A DNA stretch of 64,000 nt from CAYMKL01 sp964390805 (GTDB taxonomy: Bacteria > Chloroflexota > Anaerolineae > VGOG01). The stretch's first letter is position 1, and every line of letters begins with the position of its first letter. The notes under the pieces are model-generated. The model saw nothing but the letters and a program-made list of their open reading frames with translations. It was not told the origin of the DNA and did no database searches. The position numbers and the translations under genes were made by a program. Shown here piece after piece: positions 18,178 to 25,683 of the stretch. The stretch spans positions 1 through 64,000 of the forward strand of contig CAYMKL010000012.1 in NCBI GenBank assembly GCA_964390805.1. Reading direction: 5' to 3'.

Positions 18178-20530
18178 CTATGTTGAGAGGCAGCAGGATA
18201 CGGTCATCCTTCACTTCTCCATCAGCGTTCAAGACGGGCAAGCGCTGCTCTGTTGCCAGTTCGTACATTCCAACCTCCAGCCGATATGCACCCGCTGGAG
18301 CGCTCTCGTTGATAGCCAGGATGTATTCGTCTTCGATGACCTCGCCGATGTCCCAGAAGGAGGTGGGGTAGTCGCCCTCCAAAGGCTGGCTGTCCATTTG
18401 CCCCCGGATGTTGCCCTCCTCGTCAATTAGATGGGTGAAGACGGTGTAATCGGTGCCCATCTTCCCCCCAGTCCGCCAGTAGAGCGTCAGGCGGATCGCC
18501 TCGCCTGGCCTGAGGTCGGTCTTGTCCACATCATACCCGATCAGGACAACTTTGTTGTCCAGGTTGAAACTCTGACGTTTGACCCCTTCGACTTTGCTCA
18601 GGGCAAGGTTTGACGTTTGACGTTCTTGAGGTGACATTTTCAACTGGCCGATGACAATGCTCTTGCCAATCGGTTGTCCTCTTGGATCGGAAACCGTCAG
18701 TTCTTGCCCAGTGGTGGGATCGTACAGTCCCACGTCTACTCGGATCAAGCTGGGTGCCAGGACGTCCTCGATGATAGGCAACTGATAGGTATCGCCTATG
18801 ATCTCACCTGGCCTCCATAGGCTGGTGGGATATGTACCCCAACCGTGGTAAGTGTCCTCATTGCCTACCAACTGCCCCCTTCGCCCCAGAAGGTGGATGA
18901 AAAGATAGTAGTCCTCCTTCATCTCGGTAAGACCTTGCCAGTAGAAGGTGATGCCCACGGTTTCACCAGGCCCGGTCTTTTCTCTGTCCAGTTGGTAGCC
19001 GAGGAGTCGGATCTCTCCTCCGAAATCGTGGATGACATCTGGCGGGATCTCATCGGGCGAGATGATGGGTGGCCTGGCATACGCTGGGCCGATGTAGAGA
19101 AAAGGACAGAGGGCAGCGAAGGCGAACATCGCCAGACTAATCACGGTCACGAGGGTTTTGGTGTATCTTTCAGGTACAAGTTGGCTCAGGCCTAGCATCA
19201 GCAGGATGCATAAGGCTGAGATGGCGGGGAAAAGCAGCCGCCCCTGAGTGCCTGGCGTTGTCCATGTCCAGCGAATCAGGCCCAGGAGGACGATGGCTGA
19301 CCAGAGGATTAATACGCCTAGTGTGAAGAAACCAGGTTTTTCCCGTTTCACAATGCTTCCTGGGACGTCAGAAGTGCCCGCTAATGCGCGTGTGTTAGGT
19401 ACAAAGGCTTCTAAAAACCTGGTTTCTGACAACCAACGCCGTCTCACAAACCAAATCGCCAGGCCCACCAGGGCCAGTAAGCTCACCACGTCCAAGATGC
19501 CATAGGCTACAGGCGAAACCAGGACGCTGAACCAGCCGAATAGCGCCCAGAAAGACATCCGCAATCCCTCTAACTCACCCCATAACTCAGGCAGACTTGA
19601 AGGCGGGCTGCCTCGGCCAACCACTTCCAACATCATGTTCAAGCCCGTCGGGTCCCCGTAAAGAGTCCAATTCCTGACATACCACCAGCCAGCTACCGTC
19701 ATGGCCACGGCAAGAGCGATCGTCCCGCCGACCAACGGCCTCGGTGAGCGGCGGCGGTAGGCTTCCACGATGAGAATGATAGCTGTCAAGACCAAGAGAC
19801 CAAGACCGTTCAGCTTGGACAGGCAGGCCAGCCCCAGGACGAAGCCTGGCAATACGCAATATCCAATATCCAATATCCGTATGGTATTGGATATTGGATA
19901 TTGGATATTGCGTATTAGAAGAAGCAGAGCCAGTGAGGCGAGAAAGGTCACCAGGTTGTCGTTGTTGATGGATCCGCTGATGAATAGAAACTGGGGGACG
20001 AAGGCGTTGATGGCCGCTGCGCCGACGGCCAGGTGTTCATGGTCGGGGAAAACCTCCAGGGCGAGTTTATAGGTCAAGAACACCGTGCCCGCCCCCAGAA
20101 GCACCGATAGCAGGCGGACGAAGTGCACTGCTAAGGTTGTGCCCCGATAGGGGAAGCTTTCTCTTTGGGTATGCACGATCACGTTCTTGTTGCCTGGATC
20201 CAGCGGTGTGCCGATGTTGGCCTGGGGGTTGCGCCAGAGCAAGGCCTCCGCATCGCTGGTGTCTATCCAAAAGGTGGCCAGTGCTCCCATCAGGTAATAC
20301 AGAGGCGGCTGGCTGCCCTCCTGCTCCCACAAGCCTGGGTCTTCAGGACTCTGTACCGGCAGACCCTTGCCATCGGCGAGGTGCTTGATGACAAAGTAGT
20401 GGTAGATTTCATCAGGCGACTCGAAGATGGGCGTGACCAGGCTGTAGATAAGGCCCAAGGCGATGAACGTGGCCAGGATAAAGGTAATAGCCCTATGTCG
20501 TTCAATTGTCAGTCTCAGGTTGCAAGTCAC
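18158..20530 (-). CDS. GT-C (ArnT/PMT/DUF2142-like) glycosyltransferase, module order D-A
   Basis: 790 residues. A transmembrane helix near residues 15-35 leads into the first outer loop with FESPDEIYHY (Asp40-Glu41). This corresponds to the catalytic-acid position of GT-C enzymes that use polyprenyl-phosphate sugars. About ten further hydrophobic segments follow to about residue 480. Two extracytoplasmic modules come next (about 500-630 and 655-785) with the LxGYxxD, GITFYWQ/LTLYWR, FxHL and GxYxLEVGMY signature. The GTG at 20530 sits in a heptad tract and no Met follows before the first helix, so the start is approximate. An inter-helix loop is encoded by the palindrome at 19851-19916. Donor and acceptor are unknown; assignment to GT39 versus DUF2142 is uncertain. 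Confidence 0.87.
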   Translation of the reverse strand: MTCNLRLTIERHRAITFILATFIALGLIYSLVTPIFESPDEIYHYFVIKHLADGKGLPVQSPEDPGLWEQEGSQPPLYYLMGALATFWIDTSDAEALLWRNPQANIGTPLDPGNKNVIVHTQRESFPYRGTTLAVHFVRLLSVLLGAGTVFLTYKLALEVFPDHEHLAVGAAAINAFVPQFLFISGSINNDNLVTFLASLALLLLIRNIQYPISNTIRILDIGYCVLPGFVLGLACLSKLNGLGLLVLTAIILIVEAYRRRSPRPLVGGTIALAVAMTVAGWWYVRNWTLYGDPTGLNMMLEVVGRGSPPSSLPELWGELEGLRMSFWALFGWFSVLVSPVAYGILDVVSLLALVGLAIWFVRRRWLSETRFLEAFVPNTRALAGTSDVPGSIVKREKPGFFTLGVLILWSAIVLLGLIRWTWTTPGTQGRLLFPAISALCILLMLGLSQLVPERYTKTLVTVISLAMFAFAALCPFLYIGPAYARPPIISPDEIPPDVIHDFGGEIRLLGYQLDREKTGPGETVGITFYWQGLTEMKEDYYLFIHLLGRRGQLVGNEDTYHGWGTYPTSLWRPGEIIGDTYQLPIIEDVLAPSLIRVDVGLYDPTTGQELTVSDPRGQPIGKSIVIGQLKMSPQERQTSNLALSKVEGVKRQSFNLDNKVVLIGYDVDKTDLRPGEAIRLTLYWRTGGKMGTDYTVFTHLIDEEGNIRGQMDSQPLEGDYPTSFWDIGEVIEDEYILAINESAPAGAYRLEVGMYELATEQRLPVLNADGEVKDDRILLPLNIAVMHNP
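18584..18606. repeat. TTCGAC/CTCAGG dispersed repeat in coding DNA
   Basis: CCCTTCGACTTTGCTCAGGG is translated on the minus strand as LSKVEG, just before the second module of the 18158-20530 protein. Confidence 0.7.
19851..19916. repeat. Perfect 28-bp inverted repeat built of heptads, inside a GT-C gene
   Basis: The left arm (19851-19878: AATACGC then AATATCC-type heptads) is the exact reverse complement of the right arm (19889-19916). The spacer is 10 nt. It encodes the loop NIQYPISNTIRILDIGY of the 18158-20530 protein between transmembrane segments. Confidence 0.93.
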
Positions 20531-20625
20531 AGGTCACAAGTCCCCACGAATAGTGAGGGCAACGAGTCAACGAGAAATAAGTAACGAGAGGGATGTGCAC
20601 TCATTACTCGTTACTCCTTACTTCA
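20512..20625. repeat. Heptad tracts spanning a gene junction
   Basis: Three tracts: GTCACAG/GTCACAA-type (20512-20543), which supplies the GTG start of the gene ending at 18158; AACGAGT-type (20561-20589); and the opposite-orientation CATTACT/CGTTACT/CCTTACT tract (20599-20625). The last two can pair. This fills the whole 87-bp gap. Confidence 0.75.
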
Positions 20626-23299
20626 CTCGCACTTTGGTCAATAGGACGCGGTTGCCCATCAGCCGGCCGTCTTGGTCGAGGAGGTCCAGGCGGTCGCCGG
20701 TCTCAGCCAGGTAGAGGCCCACCTCGAGTTCGTAGACATCTGGAGGGGCGTCAGATGCAATGACCAGCTCGTATTCGTCCACGACGACCTGCCCCTTGCT
20801 CCAGGTGGACGTAGACGCGGCGCCTTCCTGCGGCTGGCGATCCGTCCCCGCCCACGTCTGATCTCGCTCTCTCAGAAGATGGACGAAGACGGTGTAGTTG
20901 TCCTCCATTTCGGCCAGACCTTGCCAATACAGGGTAAGATGGATTGCTTCACCCGGTGAGACCTTTCTCCGGTCCATCTCGTAACCTGCCAGAGCGATTT
21001 TGTCCCCAAAGTTGAAGTGCACTGGGTTGGGGAGGCCGGTTTCGGACCTGGGCAAGACCTCGATTTCCCCGAAGCGTACGTTATCGCCTATGCCTTTTCC
21101 CTCAGGACCGTATACAGGTAGCCTTTCACCCGTCGCGAAATCGAAAAGCCCGACCTCCAGTTGGGCCGAACTGGGGGTGTAGGTCGTCTCTGGCAGCGCC
21201 AGGGTATAGGTGTCAGCGATGGCATCGCCGGCCTGCCACAGAGTGGTGGGAAAGCTGCCCAGCCCAGGGAGGGTGTTCCTTTGGGCCAGGATCAGATCGT
21301 TCTCGTCCAGCAGGTGAACGAAGACGGCGTAGTCCTTAGCGAGGACTTCCGCCTTCATCTTGGTCAGGGATTGCCAGTAGAGAGTGACGGTGAGGGCATC
21401 GCCGGGTATCAGGTTATTGGATATTGGGAGATCATAGCCCCGGAGTTTCATCACTCCGCCGAAGTTCATATCGAGGCGGTTTGGGATGTCCTCGATCTCT
21501 TCCGCCGAGAGGAGGGGTGGCCTGGCGTAGGCTGGTGCGATGTAGGCCAGGGGGCAAATGATGGCGAACACCCACATCGCCACTGCCAACAGAGCTATGG
21601 CCTTGCCCCGCAAACGGCTGGGGACGAGTTGTAACAACCCCAGCAAAAGCAGAATGGTGATGGACGAAATGGCTGGGAAGAGATGTCGACCGGAGGGGGC
21701 GAAGATCCATTGTAGCCATCGTAGCAAGGCCGCGAAGACCAGAAGGCCCCACAGCAGAAGCAAGGCCAGGCCTGGCCACATGTCATTGCGAGGAGCACTT
21801 CGCCTACGCTCAGTGTGAACTCCGCGTCGAAGCAATCCCCAAGCTGGCAGGATATTGCTTCGCTTCGCTACTAAGAAACTGCGTATGTTTCTTACATCCT
21901 GAGTGGCGGCCACCCGCCATGGATAAACTCGCAATGACACACCCGTGAGTTCGTCCCTGTTCCTGATGACCAGGATCAACAGTCCCAGAGCGCCGAGTCG
22001 CGCCGCAACTCGCAGAGTGGTGTAGATCCAGGGGAGGACGTGGACATTGCCCCAGCCAAAAGCCGCCCAGAAGGATAGCTCCATCTGAGAGAATTCGTGG
22101 ATCAACTGGGCCAGGGTAAGCTCTGGCCTGCCAGGCCCGACAATCTCTTGGTGGATCTGCACGCCCAAGGGGTCGCCGTGCAGTTGCCAATTGAGAGCAT
22201 ACCACCATCCTGCTACTATGGCCACAATGCCAAAGACAATTATGCATCCCCTGCGGAAAGCATGGCACGCGGCTAAACCCCCCTGCTGAAAGGACAAAGC
22301 CTCCTTCGACGAGCTCAGGACGACGCCTTCGGGGCTGGGTTTTAGCCCGTAGGCGATGTCCTGAGCCTGTCGAAGGAGCTTCGCTCTTTCAGCCCGGACG
22401 TTCACGTCCGGGCGAGGTGACCTAGACCAGGCGGCCATGGCGATGGCTACCACCGCAACGGGCAGCAGGGCCAGGGCACTCGCTTTCGTGATGAGGGCCA
22501 ATCCCAGGACGAGACCCAACAATACGCAATACCCAATACCCAATGACCTGTCGTGATTTGTCTGGACAGTCTTACATTTGCCATTGCGAGCGTAGCGAAG
22601 CAATCTCCAAGGTGCAATTGCTGCCAACAGTGGAGATTGCTTCGTTGCTCCGCTCCTCGCAATGACGGTCATCGGGCGGAGCATGAGCCAGAGAGCCAGG
22701 GTGCAAAGGGCGGACACTGCGCTATCGTTGCTAACTGCGCTACTGATGAAGATGAACTGAGGGTTGAACGCAACCAGGGCTGCTGCGCCAGCCGCAAACG
22801 AGCGCTCTTTTGGGAATAGCTCCAGGACAATCAGATAGGTGGCCATGACGGTGATTCCGCCCCAGATCACCGATACCAGGCGAGCCGTGCGAACGGCCAA
22901 CACTGCCCCACGATAGGGGAAGCGTTCCCTATCGGTGTGGAGAACGCGGTTCTTGTTGTCGTTGACCGTGCCGGGGGCATTGTAGCCCCAAAAGGGATTG
23001 AGCTTTACTAGATCCTGCCAATCGTCATCGTCAATCCAGAAGGTGGCCAGGGCCGCCGTGACATAATACAGCGGAGGTTGAGTGCTTTCCTGTTTCATCA
23101 GAGACTGCGTCCGGGCGAGGTCTCGCACTGGCAAGCCCTGCCCGTCGGCCAGGTATTTGACGTAAGGATAATGCCATATCTCGTCGGGCTTCTCGAAGAG
23201 GGGCGTGGCCACGGCGTAAACAATGCCCAGGGCGAAGAAGGCTGCCACGATGAGGGCGATGGCCCAATAGGGGACGCCACCTCGTTGCCCGTGACTCAT
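20618..23299 (-). CDS. GT-C glycosyltransferase enlarged by repeat insertions, module order D-A
   Basis: 893 residues, same architecture as the genes on both sides: first outer loop with FEKPDEIWHY (Asp39-Glu40), about eleven hydrophobic segments, and two LxGYD/LTLYWQ modules (about 610-750 and 760-893). The N-terminal half carries about 120 extra residues compared with the 770-residue paralogue. They coincide with three dispersed-repeat blocks: CATTGCGAG element B (22582-22664), a TTCGAC palindrome block (22285-22412) and the 159-bp CATTGCGAG element A (21781-21939). All are in frame and all fall in loops. The ATG at 23299 lies in a heptad tract 13 nt after the preceding stop. Activity is plausible because the conserved loop and helices are intact. 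Substrate unknown. Confidence 0.86.
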   Translation of the reverse strand: MSHGQRGGVPYWAIALIVAAFFALGIVYAVATPLFEKPDEIWHYPYVKYLADGQGLPVRDLARTQSLMKQESTQPPLYYVTAALATFWIDDDDWQDLVKLNPFWGYNAPGTVNDNKNRVLHTDRERFPYRGAVLAVRTARLVSVIWGGITVMATYLIVLELFPKERSFAAGAAALVAFNPQFIFISSAVSNDSAVSALCTLALWLMLRPMTVIARSGATKQSPLLAAIAPWRLLRYARNGKCKTVQTNHDRSLGIGYCVLLGLVLGLALITKASALALLPVAVVAIAMAAWSRSPRPDVNVRAERAKLLRQAQDIAYGLKPSPEGVVLSSSKEALSFQQGGLAACHAFRRGCIIVFGIVAIVAGWWYALNWQLHGDPLGVQIHQEIVGPGRPELTLAQLIHEFSQMELSFWAAFGWGNVHVLPWIYTTLRVAARLGALGLLILVIRNRDELTGVSLRVYPWRVAATQDVRNIRSFLVAKRSNILPAWGLLRRGVHTERRRSAPRNDMWPGLALLLLWGLLVFAALLRWLQWIFAPSGRHLFPAISSITILLLLGLLQLVPSRLRGKAIALLAVAMWVFAIICPLAYIAPAYARPPLLSAEEIEDIPNRLDMNFGGVMKLRGYDLPISNNLIPGDALTVTLYWQSLTKMKAEVLAKDYAVFVHLLDENDLILAQRNTLPGLGSFPTTLWQAGDAIADTYTLALPETTYTPSSAQLEVGLFDFATGERLPVYGPEGKGIGDNVRFGEIEVLPRSETGLPNPVHFNFGDKIALAGYEMDRRKVSPGEAIHLTLYWQGLAEMEDNYTVFVHLLRERDQTWAGTDRQPQEGAASTSTWSKGQVVVDEYELVIASDAPPDVYELEVGLYLAETGDRLDLLDQDGRLMGNRVLLTKVRVK
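21411..21431. repeat. Short heptad tract in a D-type module
   Basis: Two to three TTGGATA-type units encode the loop after GYDLP. The homologous tracts at 24091-24131 and 29135-29175 are exactly 21 nt longer. Confidence 0.8.
21781..21939. repeat. 159-bp palindromic element A with 12-bp perfect terminal inverted repeats
   Basis: It begins TGTCATTGCGAG and ends CTCGCAATGACA. Inner CGAAGCAATC / GATATTGCTTCG arms form a cruciform. Its length is 53 codons and it is translated in frame within the 20618-23299 gene (about residues 455-507). The CATTGCGAG...GAAGCAAT design matches a REP/BIME-like repeat that I recall from many bacteria. Confidence 0.85.
22285..22412. repeat. Composite palindrome block with TTCGAC/CTCAGGAC arms
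   Basis: CTCCTTCGACGAGCTCAGGA (22301 on) pairs with the complementary arm 22352-22378. Outer GCTGAAAG (22285-22292) pairs with CTTTCAGC (22386-22393). CCCGGACG-TTCA-CGTCCGGG (22393-22412) is a perfect hairpin. The block is read in frame through the 20618-23299 gene. Confidence 0.85.
22517..22548. repeat. Heptad tract (CAATACC type) in coding DNA
   Basis: Four AATACGC/AATACCC units lie just beside element B. They encode the loop SLGIGYCVL of the 20618-23299 protein, at the same place as the heptads of its paralogues. Confidence 0.8.
22582..22664. repeat. Palindromic element B (CATTGCGAG termini)
   Basis: Terminal CATTGCGAG / CTCGCAATG repeats bound an inner 13-bp perfect inverted repeat, GAAGCAATCTCCA (22597-22609) with 22631-22643. 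It is translated in frame as a loop rich in Arg and Ala in the 20618-23299 protein. Confidence 0.85.
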
Positions 23300-23319
23300 T
23301 ACTCGTTACTCCTTACTTT
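23291..23319. repeat. Heptad tract at a stop/start junction
   Basis: CATTACT, CGTTACT and CCTTACT 7-mers cover the 13-bp gap. They contain both the ATG of the 20618-23299 gene and the stop of the gene before it. Confidence 0.8.
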
Positions 23320-25625
23320 ACTCTCACCTTGCTCAGCAGCACGCGATCACCCATCAGTCGTCCGTCTGGGCCCAGGATGCCCAGGCGTTTGCCAGCCTGG
23401 GGCAAGTAGAGCCCTACTTCGATCTCGTAAGCGCCTGGCGGAGTATCAGGGCTGGTGATTAGCTCGTATCTGTCCTCAATGATATGTCCTGGCTGCCAGG
23501 TGGAGGTGGGAGCAGCGCCATCTAGCGGTTGGCTATCTACCCTGGCCCAGATTTGGTCTTTTTCCCGTAGAAGGTGGACAAAGATGACATAGTCTTCTTG
23601 CATCTCGGCCAGGCCTCGCCAATAGAGGGTCAGGTGGATGGTCTCACCAGGCGAAGCTGCTCGTCGGTCCAGGTCGTATCCGATGAGGGCGATCTTGTCC
23701 TCGAAGTTGAAGTTCACAGGATTAGATACTTCTGCTTCAGCTCTGGGCGTGATCTCCATTTCATGAAAGCGGGCGTTATCCCCCAGGAGCTCCCCATTGG
23801 GGCCGTAGGCTAACAGGCGTTCGCCAGTGGCGAAGTTGTAGAGACCCACCTCCAGTTGAGCCTGGTTGGGAGCGAAGGCCGTCTCTGGCAGGATGAGGAC
23901 GTAGCGATTGACGATGGTGTCTCCTGGTGACCAGAGGCTAGTGGGGTAGAGCCCCTGACCTGGGTACATATCCCGCTGAGCGACAATGAGTTCGTTTTCG
24001 TCGAGCAGGTGGACGAAGACGCTGTAGTCCTGGTTCATTTCGGCCAGGGATTGCCAGTAGAGGGTGATGGTGAGGGAGTTGCCTGGTTTCAGGTTATTGG
24101 TTATTGGGTATTGGGTATTGGATCTTGGGAGATCGTAGCCCAGGAGCTTCATCACTCCGCCGAAGGAGATGTCGAGGCGGTTAGGGATAGTCTGAATCTC
24201 TGTCTCAGAGAGCAGGTGAGGTTTGGCGTAGGCTGGCGCGATGTAGCGGAAGGGGGTGACGGCGGCGATGACAAACATCAAGCCGCCTATCAGGCAGGCC
24301 AGCATTTTGGTGTAGCGCTGGGGCACGAACTGACTCAGGCCCAGGAAGAGCAGGATCGAAATGGAGGAGATGGCCGGGAACAAGAACCGGCCTATGGAGG
24401 TCGCGATCCTGATCACCCAGGACATCAGACTCCCAAAGAGTATGACCAGCCAAGCCAGTAGGACTAAGACCTTAATCCAAGCTCTTTCGTTTGTTTGTCG
24501 CCTTTGCCACGCTCTGATCAAGAAGATCAACATGCCAAGAGCTCCCAACAGGGCCAGGATATCGAGGATGCGAGGGGCTGGATCTCCCAGAGGGACGTTG
24601 CCTAAGCCGAAGAGTCCCCAAAGGGATTGGGCGTAATCACCCCATTCTGCCATCAACTGGCGTAAAGTTGGTTGAGGCTGACGGGGGGCAAGCGTGTTCA
24701 GGAACATCTGCAGAGCTGTGGGGTCGCCATAGAGCCGCCAATTCCTAACAAACCGCCATCCGGACACTAAGGCCGCAGCACTTAACAGGAGAGCAGCTCT
24801 TGATGCAAATAACTTGACAGAACGCTGCCGGTAACTGCTGATGGCTACGACCAGAACCGCCAGTGGCAACAGACCCAAGGAATTCACCTTGGTCAAGGTT
24901 GCCAGGCCGATGATTACCCCCAGCAAAACCGAACGCCTAACTGAAACCTGTACTGAGCCCAGTCGAAGTATCGGCGTTTCGACGAGAGGGATGAGGAGCC
25001 ACAAAACGAGTGAGGATAGAATGGTCACCAAATTGTCGTTGTTGACCGCGCCACTGATGAACAGGAATTGAGGGATGAAAGCGTTGACGGCTGCTGCACC
25101 CAGGGCCAGATACTGGCGCTGGGGGAATATCTCCAGGGTGATCAAATAGGTGATGAGTACTGTTCCTGTGCCCATCAGCACCGATAGAAGGCGCAGGGCA
25201 TGTACTCCCAGCGAGGTCCCCTGGTAGGGGAAACGTTCTTCACTGGTGTGGATTAACAGATTCACGTTGCCATCGGCTTTGGCCACGCCGATGTCGGCAT
25301 GGGGATTGAACCTCAGGAGCTGGGGCATGTCTCCGGCGTTGTCCCAGAAGGTGGCCAGAACTCCCAGCAGGTGATACAGGGGCTGCTGGTATCTCTGTTG
25401 ATGCGAAAGCTGGCTCACAGCGGGATCCAATTGAAGCAAGCCGATCGCTTCGCCAAGTTGTTTGATACGGGCATAATGTTGTAGTTCATCGGGTGCTTCG
25501 AAGAGGGGGGTGACAGCACTGTAGGTTATGCCCAGGACGAAGAAGGCCGCTAAGACTAGGACGATGGCCCGCGGGAAGTCCTCCTTCCGTCGTCTGATAG
25601 TCTCAAGTCCCAAGTTCCAAGTCAC
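23313..25625 (-). CDS. GT-C glycosyltransferase, module order D-A
   Basis: 770 residues. The first outer loop has FEAPDELQHY (Asp46-Glu47), a conserved segment FLFISGAVNNDNLV follows two helices later, and there are about eleven hydrophobic segments in all. Two extracytoplasmic modules follow (about 488-625 and 639-770): GYDLPRSNTQYPITNN with the heptad insert, then GYDLDRRAASPGE. It ends LLSKVRVK, the usual family end. The GTG at 25625 lies in a GTGACTT heptad tract with GGAG upstream. This is the least decorated member of its four-gene subfamily and so a good reference for alignments. The loop that carries heptads in its relatives here carries a TTCGAC-family repeat (24950-24985). Lipid-linked sugar transfer is inferred from the family. 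Confidence 0.87.
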   Translation of the reverse strand: MTWNLGLETIRRRKEDFPRAIVLVLAAFFVLGITYSAVTPLFEAPDELQHYARIKQLGEAIGLLQLDPAVSQLSHQQRYQQPLYHLLGVLATFWDNAGDMPQLLRFNPHADIGVAKADGNVNLLIHTSEERFPYQGTSLGVHALRLLSVLMGTGTVLITYLITLEIFPQRQYLALGAAAVNAFIPQFLFISGAVNNDNLVTILSSLVLWLLIPLVETPILRLGSVQVSVRRSVLLGVIIGLATLTKVNSLGLLPLAVLVVAISSYRQRSVKLFASRAALLLSAAALVSGWRFVRNWRLYGDPTALQMFLNTLAPRQPQPTLRQLMAEWGDYAQSLWGLFGLGNVPLGDPAPRILDILALLGALGMLIFLIRAWQRRQTNERAWIKVLVLLAWLVILFGSLMSWVIRIATSIGRFLFPAISSISILLFLGLSQFVPQRYTKMLACLIGGLMFVIAAVTPFRYIAPAYAKPHLLSETEIQTIPNRLDISFGGVMKLLGYDLPRSNTQYPITNNLKPGNSLTITLYWQSLAEMNQDYSVFVHLLDENELIVAQRDMYPGQGLYPTSLWSPGDTIVNRYVLILPETAFAPNQAQLEVGLYNFATGERLLAYGPNGELLGDNARFHEMEITPRAEAEVSNPVNFNFEDKIALIGYDLDRRAASPGETIHLTLYWRGLAEMQEDYVIFVHLLREKDQIWARVDSQPLDGAAPTSTWQPGHIIEDRYELITSPDTPPGAYEIEVGLYLPQAGKRLGILGPDGRLMGDRVLLSKVRVK
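24091..24131. repeat. Long heptad tract in a D-type module
   Basis: Five to six TTGGGTA/TTGGTTA units encode SNTQYPITNN. The flanking DNA aligns with 21411-21431, but this copy is three heptads (21 nt) longer. Confidence 0.85.
24950..24985. repeat. TTCGAC/CTGAGC-family repeat in an inter-helix loop
   Basis: Contains TACTGAGCCCAGTCGAAGTA and a following TTTCGACGAGAGG. It encodes ETPILRLGSVQV in the 23313-25625 protein. Confidence 0.65.
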
Positions 25626-25634
25626 AAGTCACAC
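25601..25634. repeat. Heptad tract carrying a start codon
   Basis: CAAGTCC, CAAGTTC, CAAGTCA, CAAGTCA units. On the minus strand these read GTGACTT repeats, and one supplies the GTG start of the 23313-25625 gene. Confidence 0.8.
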
Positions 25635-25645
25635 TTCTCCAGTCT

Positions 25646-25667
25646 GCGGGAAGTCCTCCTCCCGTCC
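25646..25667. repeat. Small palindrome CGGGAAGTCCTCCTCCCG
   Basis: Related copies occur at 25571-25592 and 36564-36585. This one sits just before the stop of the 25684-30720 gene (downstream in transcription). Confidence 0.6.
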
Positions 25668-25683
25668 TCAGCCTGGTCCGCTA

